Shown piece by piece: positions 44,773-53,181 of a stretch of DNA of 64,000 nucleotides. The translations under genes were made by a program, and so were the position numbers. The notes below the pieces were generated by a model. The model saw only the letters and a program-made list of their open reading frames with translations, was not told the DNA's origin and did no database searches. The DNA is taken from positions 51,763 through 115,762 of the forward strand of contig JAULBX010028048.1 of NCBI GenBank assembly GCA_032358255.1, in the 5' to 3' direction. This stretch comes from Heterotrichella gracilis (lineage: Eukaryota > Sar > Xanthophyceae > Tribonematales > Xanthonemataceae). Positions within the stretch are counted from its first letter, which is position 1. Each line of letters opens with the position of its first letter.

Positions 44773-45621
44773 TTAATACAAAAAACCCATTTTTCCATCC
44801 TGGTAATCGCGCATGGCTTCCAGGATCTCGGTTTGCGAGGTCATCACAAATGGCCCGTGTGTTACCAATGGCTCATTAATTGGGTCGCCTGCCATCAATA
44901 ATAATTTAGCATCGGCACTTGCCGTTAATTTTATTTCTGCGTCTTCGTGCTCAAAAGCAATTAAACTATACTGTTTTGCAGTAACATTCTCATTCACTTT
45001 TAATTCTCCCTCCAAAACATAAAAAGCAACATTGTTTGAAGCAGGAAATGTAAACGTTTGCTCGCTTCCTGTTTTAATGTGTAACATGGCAGTAAATACA
45101 TCCGACTTAGCCGGTCCTTTTTTATCTAGATATTTCCCGGACACTAATCTCAATTGAACGCCTTCTTTTTCTATCAACACAATTTCATCTTTTGTTATTG
45201 GTTGATAGGTTGGCTCCAGCATTTTTTGTGCTTTGGGCGTATTTATCCAAAGCTGAATACCTTGCGATCTTCCACCTTTTTCAATAAATGCTTTGTCTGC
45301 TTTTTCGCTATGAATTAAACCACGACCGGCATTTATCCATTGTACTTCATTGTCGCCAATTACTTTTTTATTACCAAGAGAATCTTCATGCTCTATCGAT
45401 CCTTCAAACATAAATGTTATAGGACTAAAACCCCTGTGTGGATGCGGCGGCACATTAAAATTATTTTCGTGTGGCTTATAAGTGTTATCAAAATGGTGCA
45501 ATAAAATAAACGGACTAACCTGTTGCATACCTTGTAAAGGAAAAGGTTGGCGTAATTTTATTGGCCCCATCATGGTTTCAGGAGCTGTGTGAATAGACTG
45601 AATTTTTCTAAACGTGCTCAT
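44773..45621 (-). CDS. Pirin family protein (1)
   Basis: Two-domain cupin protein, 282 residues; family members bind iron or other metal, and some have quercetinase activity. The N-terminal cupin shows HPHRGFSPITFMFEGSIEHEDSLGN (His and Glu metal ligands) and INAGRGLIHSEKADKA. The C-terminal cupin is weaker (FPASNNVAFYVLEGELKVN). It overlaps the upstream FMN reductase gene by 14 nt and is the last gene of a four-gene run (pirin 2, YceI, reductase, pirin 1). Confidence 0.92.
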   Translation of the reverse strand: MSTFRKIQSIHTAPETMMGPIKLRQPFPLQGMQQVSPFILLHHFDNTYKPHENNFNVPPHPHRGFSPITFMFEGSIEHEDSLGNKKVIGDNEVQWINAGRGLIHSEKADKAFIEKGGRSQGIQLWINTPKAQKMLEPTYQPITKDEIVLIEKEGVQLRLVSGKYLDKKGPAKSDVFTAMLHIKTGSEQTFTFPASNNVAFYVLEGELKVNENVTAKQYSLIAFEHEDAEIKLTASADAKLLLMAGDPINEPLVTHGPFVMTSQTEILEAMRDYQDGKMGFLY

Positions 45622-46138
45622 TTTGTATCTCCTTTATTAATTGTAATAATTTGTTATTTAGTTCTTCGTTCACAATTTTATCATCTTTAAAATTTTCGTT
45701 GAACGATGGTAACGAAAAAGTTGCTTTTATAACCGCATCAAACCTTTCAAAATTTTTAACTGCTATCTCTAAAACACTTGCACCTCCCCTGGCCCCCGGC
45801 GAAGTTGCCATTAACAACATTGGCTTCTTTTGAAATACCTTTGGGTTGATGCGCGAAGCCCAATCCATACAATTTTTAAATGCTGCCGAATAATTTCCGT
45901 TATTTTCTGCTAACGATACTACCAAAAGATCAGCGCTTGCAATTTTATTCAAAAAGTCTTGCGCCAATTTTGGATGCCCCAACACTTTTTCGCGATCAAC
46001 ACTAAACAAGGGCAATTCAAAATCGTTAAGATCCAATACTTCAACTTCAGCTTCTTTAAATTGTTTGGCGGCGTAGGTTGCCAGCTTTTTGTTTATCGAC
46101 GTTGAACTGTTACTTCCGCCAAAGGCTATTATTTGCAT
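45608..46138 (-). CDS. NADPH-dependent FMN reductase family protein
   Basis: 176-residue flavodoxin-fold reductase. The FMN-binding loop is GGSNSSTSINKKLA near the N-terminus; LPLFSVDRE and ADLLVVSLAENNGNYSAAFKNCMDW follow in the usual places, and KPMLLMATSPGARGGASVLE is the second FMN-contact region. Members reduce quinones, azo dyes or FMN with NAD(P)H. The gene is 9 nt from the YceI gene and overlaps pirin 1, so an operon is likely. Confidence 0.9.
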   Translation of the reverse strand: MQIIAFGGSNSSTSINKKLATYAAKQFKEAEVEVLDLNDFELPLFSVDREKVLGHPKLAQDFLNKIASADLLVVSLAENNGNYSAAFKNCMDWASRINPKVFQKKPMLLMATSPGARGGASVLEIAVKNFERFDAVIKATFSLPSFNENFKDDKIVNEELNNKLLQLIKEIQNEHV

Positions 46139-46147
46139 AATTATTTT

Positions 46148-46681
46148 TTAAGGTTGTTTAACCAACTGTATTTCTGCATGAAGTTTCAGATCCTCACCAA
46201 CCATTACTCCACCAGCTTCTGTAGCTGCATTCCAGGTCAATCCAAAATCTTTACGGTTAATTTTTCCTTCAACTGTAAAGCCTGCTTTAACATTTCCGTA
46301 TGGGTCTTTTGCAATACCGCCAAACTCTGCTTTTAATGTTACAGGTTTTGTTACATCGCGAATAGTTAAATGACCATCCACCGAAAATTCATCGCCGGAA
46401 ACTTTATTCATTTTAGTAGCTTCAAATTTTATTTTCGGATATTTCTCCGCATCAAAAAAATCACCTGATTTTAAATGACCATCGCGTTGTTCGTTCTTGG
46501 TGTTAATGGTATTAACATCGGCATTAAAAGAAACCTTTGAACTTGCAAAATCATCGCCCTGAGTTTCTGCTTTAACATTAAATGTTCCAAAATGACCCGT
46601 TACGTTAGAGATCATCATGTGTTTTATTTTGAAGCTTACTTCGCTGTGTGTTGGGTCTAAAGACCATTTAGTTGTACTCAT
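46148..46681 (-). CDS. YceI family lipid-binding protein
   Basis: 177-residue lipocalin-like beta-barrel protein that in the family binds polyisoprenoids. Motifs WSLDPTHSEVSFKIKHMMIS, VTGHFGTFNVKAE and GHLTIRDVTKPVTLKAEF are complete, as is the C-terminal FGLTWNAATEAGGVMVGEDLK. Unlike many YceI proteins it has no signal peptide, so it is cytoplasmic. Operon partner of the pirins and the FMN reductase; the pirin 2 stop is 29 nt upstream. Confidence 0.93.
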   Translation of the reverse strand: MSTTKWSLDPTHSEVSFKIKHMMISNVTGHFGTFNVKAETQGDDFASSKVSFNADVNTINTKNEQRDGHLKSGDFFDAEKYPKIKFEATKMNKVSGDEFSVDGHLTIRDVTKPVTLKAEFGGIAKDPYGNVKAGFTVEGKINRKDFGLTWNAATEAGGVMVGEDLKLHAEIQLVKQP

Positions 46682-46710
46682 AATTTATTTTTTTATTAGT
46701 TTATTTTTAA

Positions 46711-47583
46711 TTAGGCATTCATTGGCACTTCCATAATAAGGAATTCCGCATCTGATTTAGCATTCAAAGTTATTTTATCTACGTTCCAGATACCAAAACC
46801 ATCGCGGGTATTTAATAACTGACCATTTACTTCAAGATCACCATTTAAATTAAAAATGTAAATACCGTTACCTTTTAATTTTAAAGTGTATTCTTTAGAA
46901 ATTCCTTTATCAAATTTTCCTAAATGGAACCAGGCATTTTGGTGGATCCAAACACCTGCATCATCTGCATTAGGCGATAAGATCTGTTGCAATTTATTAT
47001 GTCTGTCCTCTGCTTTTATGGTTATTTGATCGTAGCGCGGTGTAACATTTTTTTTGTTCGGGAAAACCCAGATCTGTAAAAATTTTACGGCATTATCTTT
47101 GTTTTTGTTGTATTCGCTATGCTGAATACCTGTTCCGGCACTCATAACCTGTACATCGCCATTTCTGATCACAGCCACATTGCCCATACTGTCTTTATGT
47201 TCTAGATCTCCTTCTAAAGGAATAGAAATGATCTCCATATTATCGTGCGGATGCGTTCCGAAACCCATACCACCGCTAACGGTATCATCGTTCAATACGC
47301 GCAATACACCAAAGTGCATACGTTCTGGATTATAATAATTAGCAAAACTAAAAGTGTGTTTGCTGTGTAACCAACCGTGATCAGCATCGCCACGTGTGTT
47401 GGCTTTGTGTAAAATGGTGTTTTCCATAATGTTTGAATTTGTGTTTGGTATATGATTAAAGCCTAATATTTCCAGTTCTTTTAACTCGTCAATATCATTC
47501 TTAATAATATTACCGAATGAGTTTGCAGCAACAAACATGCCTGTGCCCAATAACCCTTTTTTTAAGAAATCTTTTCTGTCCAT
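46711..47583 (-). CDS. Pirin family protein (2) with Tat-like leader
   Basis: 290 residues. The pirin core starts near residue 53 (NTILHKANTRGDADHGWLHSKHTFSF) and has THPHDNMEIISIPLEGDLEHKDSMGN and MSAGTGIQHSEYN cupin motifs. The first 27 residues (MDRKDFLKKGLLGTGMFVAA) look like a twin-arginine leader with RK in place of RR, leaving export uncertain. An internal ATG at the core would give a normal leaderless pirin. A -7 box TACCTTTG lies at 47606-47613 on the reverse strand, 22 nt upstream of the longer start, which supports that start. First gene of the four-gene run. Confidence 0.85.
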   Translation of the reverse strand: MDRKDFLKKGLLGTGMFVAANSFGNIIKNDIDELKELEILGFNHIPNTNSNIMENTILHKANTRGDADHGWLHSKHTFSFANYYNPERMHFGVLRVLNDDTVSGGMGFGTHPHDNMEIISIPLEGDLEHKDSMGNVAVIRNGDVQVMSAGTGIQHSEYNKNKDNAVKFLQIWVFPNKKNVTPRYDQITIKAEDRHNKLQQILSPNADDAGVWIHQNAWFHLGKFDKGISKEYTLKLKGNGIYIFNLNGDLEVNGQLLNTRDGFGIWNVDKITLNAKSDAEFLIMEVPMNA

Positions 47584-47605
47584 AAGATAAGTTTTAATTC
47601 TATAT

Positions 47606-47613
47606 CAAAGGTA
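47606..47613 (-). promoter_or_regulatory. -7 promoter element of the pirin/YceI operon
   Basis: Reverse-strand TACCTTTG fits TAnnTTTG. The regulator gene lies just upstream on the same strand, so this box would start the four-gene operon separately from it. Confidence 0.5.
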
Positions 47614-47672
47614 CAAACAGAATGAAGAAAAGTTCTTAATCTAGGTTAAGAAATGAAGAAATATACTTAAGA

Positions 47673-48257
47673 TCAATGCGCCTTAAGGTATTTAGCTTTG
47701 AGTTTACTCAAGAACTCAGGTGTAACGCCAATATAAGCCGCAACTTGCTTTTGTGGGATGGTATTGATAATAGCGGGATATGTTGTGCAAAATTTAAGAT
47801 AGCGTTCCTGCGCCGTTAAACTTAAGTTATCTATTAAACGTTGCTGGTAGGCCACCAAAGACTTTTCGATGATAATGCGAAAGAAGCGTTCAAACTTTGG
47901 TACCTTCTCATATAATTTTTCCTGGTCTTTTTTTGAAAGCATCAACACCTCTGTATCCGTCATTGCTTCTACGTTAAGGTTACCTGGCTTTTGACTTAAC
48001 AAACTGTACATATCGCCTACCCACCATTCCTGCGGTGCAAAAGATAAAATATGTTCAACACCATTTTTATCTACCGTAAAAGCACGAAGACAGCCAGCAG
48101 TAACAAAACTCGAATGTTTACAGATATCACCGGAACGCAATAAAAATTGTTTGGCGTTTATTTTTTTAAATTCTAATAGAGAACTAAAATAGTCTTTTTC
48201 TGATGCCGTTAACGAAATGTGTTTAGCAACGTTCTTTAAGATAAGCGATTGGTCCAT
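47673..48257 (-). CDS. Crp/Fnr family transcriptional regulator
   Basis: 194-residue regulator. Cyclic-nucleotide-binding-like fold (KQFLLRSGDICKHSSFVTAGCLRAF, ILSFAPQEWWVGDMYSLLSQKPGNLNVEAMTDTEVLMLS) followed by a C-terminal helix-turn-helix (IPQKQVAAYIGVTPEFLSKLKAKYL). No Cys cluster for an oxygen-sensing iron-sulfur centre and no clear cAMP pocket, so the signal is unknown. Adjacent to the pirin/YceI operon, it likely controls it (inference). Start ATG overlaps the stop of the DUF922-like gene by one base (TAATG). Confidence 0.9.
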   Translation of the reverse strand: MDQSLILKNVAKHISLTASEKDYFSSLLEFKKINAKQFLLRSGDICKHSSFVTAGCLRAFTVDKNGVEHILSFAPQEWWVGDMYSLLSQKPGNLNVEAMTDTEVLMLSKKDQEKLYEKVPKFERFFRIIIEKSLVAYQQRLIDNLSLTAQERYLKFCTTYPAIINTIPQKQVAAYIGVTPEFLSKLKAKYLKAH

Positions 48258-48817
48258 TATTTGCCTGCTTTAACCGGAGGCTGTTTAAAGCCGTCTAATT
48301 CAGTCAATTCAGCTTTTACATTATCGTACCAGCGGGTAATGGCAATTTCATAAGTGCCATTTTTTGACTCTTTTTTAAATTGTTTTACGCGGTCGTTCAT
48401 ACCAATTTTAGCGCCCATGTATTTTTCATTAAACGATACAGGGTATGGATCAAGATTGGCTTCCTTAATGGATTTACGCAGTTTGCGGCTATACAACTCG
48501 CCCATGTCAAATAACACCTGGAAATACTTTAATAACATCTCCGAATCTGCTTTTGGTTTTACCCATGAATTACGCCAGTCGAAAACTGTAACTACGTAGG
48601 TCGATGTACCGGCAAAACGTGAACCTTTTTTTTCGCTAGCCAATATAGCAATAACAGCATCTGCCGGAAGGGCAACTGAATCAATAGCGTCACCTTTAAA
48701 ATCATTCCAAGTTAACGGTTTACCCGATGACCAATGAATAGTATCGTTTGACACTGCTTGAGAGAATGACATTAAATTAATAAGAACGAAGAACAGGAAT
48801 GTGGAGATCTTTTTCAT
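48257..48817 (-). CDS. DUF922-like secreted protein with degenerate HExxH
   Basis: 186-residue protein with a signal peptide (ISTFLFFVLINLMSFSQA). IHWSSGKPLTWNDFKGDA is the start motif of DUF922 family putative metalloproteases. Where that family has a zinc motif of HExxH type followed by a Phe-Asp pair, this protein reads LLKYFQVLFDMGELYSRKLRK, so both zinc His residues are lost while the surrounding FD and LYSRKLRK are kept. It is therefore unlikely to be an active protease. It is translationally coupled to the Crp/Fnr regulator. Confidence 0.65.
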   Translation of the reverse strand: MKKISTFLFFVLINLMSFSQAVSNDTIHWSSGKPLTWNDFKGDAIDSVALPADAVIAILASEKKGSRFAGTSTYVVTVFDWRNSWVKPKADSEMLLKYFQVLFDMGELYSRKLRKSIKEANLDPYPVSFNEKYMGAKIGMNDRVKQFKKESKNGTYEIAITRWYDNVKAELTELDGFKQPPVKAGK

Positions 48818-48892
48818 AGTTGATTTGATAAACTAAAGATAAGAAAATTTCTGGTTACCAAAATAAACATCAACAATTTTAGCTTTTAATAG

Positions 48893-48900
48893 TACTTTTG
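48893..48900 (+). promoter_or_regulatory. -7 promoter element of the pseudouridine synthase gene
   Basis: TACTTTTG fits TAnnTTTG. Predicted start near 48905 would leave a leader of about 13 nt to the CTG at 48918 and about 49 nt to the ATG at 48954. Confidence 0.45.
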
Positions 48901-48917
48901 CTTTAAATACAACGGTT

Positions 48918-49505
48918 CTGGAACGTTACTTTATTATATACAAGCCTTACAAAATGATCTCGCAGTTTATAAGCCCTTATAAACACAGGCTGCTGGGTGA
49001 CCTTGACTACGATTTTCCGGTAGGTACCAATGCGGTGGGACGTTTAGATGATGATAGCGAAGGTTTACTGATCTTAACAACAGATAAAACATTGACCAAA
49101 CGTTTATTGCACCCTGACCGAAAACACAAACGTAATTACATTGTACAAGCCGAAAAGAAAATTTCTGAAGAATCATTACAAAAATTGCGGGATGGTGTTG
49201 AGATAATGGTGAAACTAAAAGGCTTATATAAAACACAACCCTGCGAGGTGAATTTGATAGAGAAGCCAAAGAATTTACCTTTTAGAGAACATAGCTTTAG
49301 AGAAGAGTTACCACAATCCTGGCTGGAGTTTGTATTGATGGAAGGCAAGAACCGGCAGATACGAAAAATGTGTTCTGCTGTTAGGCATGATTGCAAACGT
49401 TTGATCCGTACAAAAATCGAAAATCTTTCTCTTGGAGATATGCAACCGGGAGAAGTAAGAGAGATGGAGCAGAAAGAGTTGTTTGAGTTGTTATTGCTCG
49501 AATAA
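48918..49505 (+). CDS. RNA pseudouridine synthase (RluE/RsuA family), non-ATG start likely
   Basis: Modifies uridine in rRNA to pseudouridine. The catalytic Asp is in VGRLDDDSEGLLILTTDK, with RNYIVQAEKKI and RKMCSAVRHDCKRLIRTKI completing the RsuA/RluE group. The first ATG of the frame is at 48954, but the frame is open upstream and encodes RYFIIYKPYKMISQF, the conserved N-terminal motif (KPY region) of the family. No ATG, GTG or TTG lies upstream in frame; CTG 48918 is the most plausible start, and ATT 48876 is another. Either a rare start codon or a sequence change is involved. The short form would lack a core strand. Confidence 0.85.
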   Translation: MERYFIIYKPYKMISQFISPYKHRLLGDLDYDFPVGTNAVGRLDDDSEGLLILTTDKTLTKRLLHPDRKHKRNYIVQAEKKISEESLQKLRDGVEIMVKLKGLYKTQPCEVNLIEKPKNLPFREHSFREELPQSWLEFVLMEGKNRQIRKMCSAVRHDCKRLIRTKIENLSLGDMQPGEVREMEQKELFELLLLE

Positions 49506-49578
49506 TGGAACGCTGATAGTTAGGGTTTTCAATGCTCTTTTTTAGTTCTTAAAATATTCGCTACTAATATTTCAATAA

Positions 49579-49607
49579 AAAAGGCTGCCATAAACCAGCA
49601 ACCTTTT
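49579..49607. terminator. Terminator between convergent genes
   Basis: AAAAGGCTGC (49579-49588) and GCAACCTTTT (49598-49607) pair with one mismatch over a 9-nt loop; A-run before, T-run after. Confidence 0.75.
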
Positions 49608-49624
49608 TTATAATTTTTTATATT

Positions 49625-50560
49625 TTAATTGTAAGTACCAATATATTGGCGTTGCTTGCCTCTACGGCCCGTCCAGTCTACTTTAAAGTTATTTGGGCAA
49701 GTGCTTGAACTAATGTTTCCTGAAGCATCTGTTCCTAAAGTAACTGTAGCATTTCTATCCGAAACAGAATGTTCAATAGTACCCGAAGTAGGTTTATTCC
49801 AACCACAATTTTTCAAACAAATAATTGGCGAAACTATTTTAGTGGTAAATGCATTGCCTTTGCGGTTCGTACCCCATGCCGAAGCACCATTTTCGCCATT
49901 GGCAGTAACAGAAAATTTTAAATTACCTCCGTTGTAGTCCCAGGTTCTGCGTTTAGCAACACTCCACTGGCGTGTGCTATTGTCATCAAAAACAACGTTC
50001 ATATTATTGCTACCCACAGTTCTTACAATACTTGGTTTATCGCCTGCTAATTCTGATACCAAACCACCCGATACATTTATCAAATTATGAGTACCATTAA
50101 TGATCATGCTTTTGCCATTACGTGTTACTTTATAATTAATAAAGTTTACAATAAGTTGGGCATTAGCATCTTTCCAGCGTACACCTGTAGCATAATTTAC
50201 CACTTCGTACTTTATTTGTCCTGTTCTGGTTTTGCCATTGCATCCACTACCGTTAAAAGTTAATGTTATAATACCTTGTTGAATTTGTGAGGTATCTGCG
50301 GTTGCATCACATGGCCAAAAAACGACAGAAGTACTTGCTGTATTGGTTCCTGAAAGCGTTCTGCTATTACTCATACTGTTATCAGCATCAGTATAAGCAT
50401 CGTCCGTATTGGCATCATTTGTTTGGGCATCGTTTGCCTGAGCACTAATTAGTGGCGTATCGTCCTCGTCTTCCATTTCTTTTTTACGGCAAGAAGTAAA
50501 TACTAATGCTAAAGTTATTACAGCTGTAATTCCGGTTTTTATGGTCAAATTCGTTTTCAT
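49625..50560 (-). CDS. Lipoprotein, unknown function
   Basis: 311 residues. Leader (TGITAVITLALVFTSCRKK) with a lipobox Cys. A short acidic Asn/Asp-rich spacer follows (DAQTNDANTDDAYTDADN) of the kind that tethers outer-surface lipoproteins. The mature domain is beta-rich and contains a Cys pair (CLKNCGW) and GKTRTGQIKYEVV. The family is not recognised by me; it resembles other Bacteroidota lipoproteins of unknown function. Confidence 0.6.
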   Translation of the reverse strand: MKTNLTIKTGITAVITLALVFTSCRKKEMEDEDDTPLISAQANDAQTNDANTDDAYTDADNSMSNSRTLSGTNTASTSVVFWPCDATADTSQIQQGIITLTFNGSGCNGKTRTGQIKYEVVNYATGVRWKDANAQLIVNFINYKVTRNGKSMIINGTHNLINVSGGLVSELAGDKPSIVRTVGSNNMNVVFDDNSTRQWSVAKRRTWDYNGGNLKFSVTANGENGASAWGTNRKGNAFTTKIVSPIICLKNCGWNKPTSGTIEHSVSDRNATVTLGTDASGNISSSTCPNNFKVDWTGRRGKQRQYIGTYN

Positions 50561-50730
50561 TTTTTTGCTTATTTTTATCTAAGACTCTTAGAAAAAAGAA
50601 AGGTTTAATTGAAAGAAATATTTTTTTATGGTCTTCTTTATTACGATCTGGAACTTTGATGACAGGAATTGATACGATGATCGCAGTTCTTTAACCAGCG
50701 CTAATCATAATGGTCAGCGTTATTTGCGTT

Positions 50731-51240
50731 CTAATATGTAGGTCGGAAAACTTTAAACTTACCTTTGGTCATGTCGGCAAATTTAAACGGGCTTAGGCCA
50801 ACTTTTTTGCCGGAGCGGCCGGTGTTTTGATCGGCTAATACAAAATCTTCTTTGCCATTTACCTCATAAATAACAGCGGTGTGATGCTGCATTTTTTCCA
50901 TATACGTTTTTGTGCCTATTTGATATTGTAAGGTCACACCCTCAAATTGCATAATATCGCCGGGATAAACGCAGTCTTTTTTATAGTTTACTTCGGTACC
51001 AAATTTATAATTACCATCCCATTTTGCAGTCACCGAATTCAATGCTTCTGCTGCCAAATCCCAACACTCGCCCTTTCCTACTTTTTTACCGATCTTTGTT
51101 TTTACAAAATCAATTATCTTTTTATTTAAAACAGGCGTGCTGTCGCAACTAACCACTTTTTTAGAAATTGTATTTGCAGAGTTGAATGGCTTAACGATAA
51201 AACCAAACATTGCCAGTGCTATAATTATTGTAGCTCTCAT
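50731..51240 (-). CDS. Secreted CHAP/NlpC-like cysteine-fold protein
   Basis: 169 residues with a signal peptide-like start (IIIALAMFGFIVKPFNSA). The core shows GKKVGKGECWDLAAEALN (candidate catalytic Cys), HHTAVIYEV (candidate His) and FVLADQNT (candidate Asn/Asp), the layout of papain-like NlpC/P60 and CHAP folds, which cut peptidoglycan or amide bonds. Activity is inferred. The upstream GNAT gene stop overlaps its start by 4 nt. The 170-bp gap downstream (50561-50730) holds nothing I recognise. Confidence 0.6.
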   Translation of the reverse strand: MRATIIIALAMFGFIVKPFNSANTISKKVVSCDSTPVLNKKIIDFVKTKIGKKVGKGECWDLAAEALNSVTAKWDGNYKFGTEVNYKKDCVYPGDIMQFEGVTLQYQIGTKTYMEKMQHHTAVIYEVNGKEDFVLADQNTGRSGKKVGLSPFKFADMTKGKFKVFRPTY

Positions 51241-51851
51241 TTTGTTTCACATTGTTTTTTTAAATTCTCTTTTACGGAATCAAACCATTCTTTTTTTAAA
51301 ATACTCAATACAATACTATCGCGTCTTGTTAGGCCATCGCCATTATACATGCTACTACGCAGAACACCTTCTAAAGTGCAGCCAATGGCTTTCATAGCGG
51401 CAATGCTTCTGGCGTTGCTATTGTCGGCTCTAAACTCTACCCGTTCCATCTCCATAGTTTCAAAAGCGTATTGCAATAATAAAAATTTACAGTGTTTATT
51501 TAATCCCGTGCCTTGAAAATTTTTACCATACCAGGTGTAACCTAATTGCAGGGTTTTATGGGGTAATACTATGTCGTAAAAACGTGTGCTGCCGGCATAC
51601 GAATTTTGTTTTTTATCAAATACAATAAAAGGATATTCTTTTTTTGAAGCACGGCCTTCCATAGCAATGTCCAAGTATTTTTTTAGGTTTTCTTCTCCCC
51701 CGGCTCGTACCAAAGAGTATTTCCATATCTCGGGTTCATTTAAAGAAAAACTAAGCAGGCTGCTGAAATCATTTTTTTCAAGTGGACGAAGCAATACGCG
51801 CTCGTTCTCTAAAATTATAGTTTGATCAAAATCGAAGTTTAGCATATTCAT
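51237..51851 (-). CDS. GNAT family N-acetyltransferase (RimJ/RimL-like)
   Basis: 204-residue acetyltransferase using acetyl-CoA. LENERVLLRPLEKNDFSSLLSFS is the RimJ/RimL-like start; LGYTWYGKNFQGTGLNKHCKFLLLQYAFE is the acetyl-CoA binding segment and VEFRADNSNARSIAAMKAIGCTLEGVLR is the usual C-terminal block. Target protein or small molecule unknown. The stop overlaps the start of the CHAP-like gene by 4 nt. Confidence 0.92.
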   Translation of the reverse strand: MNMLNFDFDQTIILENERVLLRPLEKNDFSSLLSFSLNEPEIWKYSLVRAGGEENLKKYLDIAMEGRASKKEYPFIVFDKKQNSYAGSTRFYDIVLPHKTLQLGYTWYGKNFQGTGLNKHCKFLLLQYAFETMEMERVEFRADNSNARSIAAMKAIGCTLEGVLRSSMYNGDGLTRRDSIVLSILKKEWFDSVKENLKKQCETK

Positions 51852-51924
51852 AAAGGTACAAATGTTTAAGAATTAGGTGAGTTCCATTTCTTAAAAAAAC
51901 TAAATTTTTGTCCTTTATTAGTAA

Positions 51925-52383
51925 TTAACTTAAAAGGCCGTATTGATTAAAATGATGCGCGAAATGTTTGTTATGCAAAGTCAACCACTCCTTATGATCT
52001 AGGTCGCCCATGCGCGGCTGCGTGTGTTTAGCGTTGGGATTTTGAGAATAGTAATCTTTAAAATGATCTATCTCTTTATGCAATTCGCTAACAGCAGTTT
52101 TAAGATCTGCATGTTGCAGAGCGGGTGGCTCATCGGTTAAAATAGGGTTTTTAATACCTTGCGCTAATTCTGCAGTACTGCGTATCACGCGATCTTTTAC
52201 TTTTTCGGCCTCTTCAGCAGTAAAATAAAATTTTGACTTAATACGTCCTGTAGAGATCTTCACAGACATTGCCAGATGCTCTATAATATGTTGCGGTGAC
52301 ATTTTACCCCAAAGCGGTTTAGCGTTTGGTTGTAATTTATTTAAAATGTTATTTAACTCGGTAGTGTTATGTATATCTATCAT
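51925..52383 (-). CDS. DinB/DUF1569-like protein
   Basis: 152-residue four-helix protein. PLWGKMSPQHIIEHLAMSVKI and the C-terminal LHNKHFAHHFNQYG place conserved His residues as in the DinB/DUF1569 fold, whose members may bind a metal through three His. Function is not known. Similar domains are found alone or fused to oxepin-CoA hydrolase-type proteins; here it is free-standing. Confidence 0.7.
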   Translation of the reverse strand: MIDIHNTTELNNILNKLQPNAKPLWGKMSPQHIIEHLAMSVKISTGRIKSKFYFTAEEAEKVKDRVIRSTAELAQGIKNPILTDEPPALQHADLKTAVSELHKEIDHFKDYYSQNPNAKHTQPRMGDLDHKEWLTLHNKHFAHHFNQYGLLS

Positions 52384-52428
52384 AAAATAAAATTACGGTA
52401 TTTTATTTATTCATGATAAGGAACAAAG

Positions 52429-53088
52429 TTAAAAGCGAACAGTTAAATGAAGTTTTGCCACGGGGTTAAGATTGGCTTCTGTGTATTCGTATTTGCGTGC
52501 TTCGCCATATATTAAGTGCGCCGTGCTGTAGTTTACTTTTCCATAAAAAATGTTGTAACCCACTTCGGGTAAAATAAAAATATCTTCAAAGAGTTTTAGC
52601 TTTAGTCCAAAACCAATAAGACCGTCTACGCCATCCGTAGAAGAAGAAAAAGAATTGTTCAATCCTGAAATGCCACCATACACATAACCCGACGAATAAA
52701 TATTGCGGTAAAAAATATCAGTTAAAATGTAAAGAACATCTTTTCTTTTTATTAAACTGTATTGAACACCAACTCCAACACGAAAGTCTTTGTTGATAGA
52801 TTCGCCACTTGTGGCATCTATCCAGCCCGCAGGAGCATTGTATTTAAAATAACTTTCGTTATAACTAATTATGGATCTGAATGCAACCCGTTTTTTATTG
52901 TACTTAAAAAACAAACCGTTACTATACTCAATAGAAGGCTTATCTACAAATGAATGGTAAATAGTACCTAAAGAATTAATTGTAATTAAAGTGGGGCCTA
53001 ATTCAAAATGTTTTTCTTTCTCCTGCCCTATTACCGGGCTAAAAAGAAATACAAAGGCAAGAATATTTAAGCAAGCTCTCATTACCAC
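52429..53088 (-). CDS. Outer-membrane beta-barrel protein, unknown function
   Basis: 219 residues with a signal peptide (ILAFVFLFSPVIGQ) and alternating beta-strand pattern with aromatic ends (FFKYNKKRVAFRSIISYNESYFKYN, LIGFGLKLKLFEDIFILPEVGYNIFYGKVNY), ending in the aromatic C-terminal residue Phe (LHLTVRF) typical of barrels. It was not matched to a named family. It follows the heme-type receptor gene by 93 nt on the same strand. Confidence 0.65.
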   Translation of the reverse strand: MVMRACLNILAFVFLFSPVIGQEKEKHFELGPTLITINSLGTIYHSFVDKPSIEYSNGLFFKYNKKRVAFRSIISYNESYFKYNAPAGWIDATSGESINKDFRVGVGVQYSLIKRKDVLYILTDIFYRNIYSSGYVYGGISGLNNSFSSSTDGVDGLIGFGLKLKLFEDIFILPEVGYNIFYGKVNYSTAHLIYGEARKYEYTEANLNPVAKLHLTVRF

Positions 53089-53181
53089 AATTATAGTGAT
53101 AACGAAAGCTTAGCTTAAATATTGTATAAGAATTTACCCTTCCCTGGCGCCTTAAAACTGCTACAGAAACCTGGCGCTATT

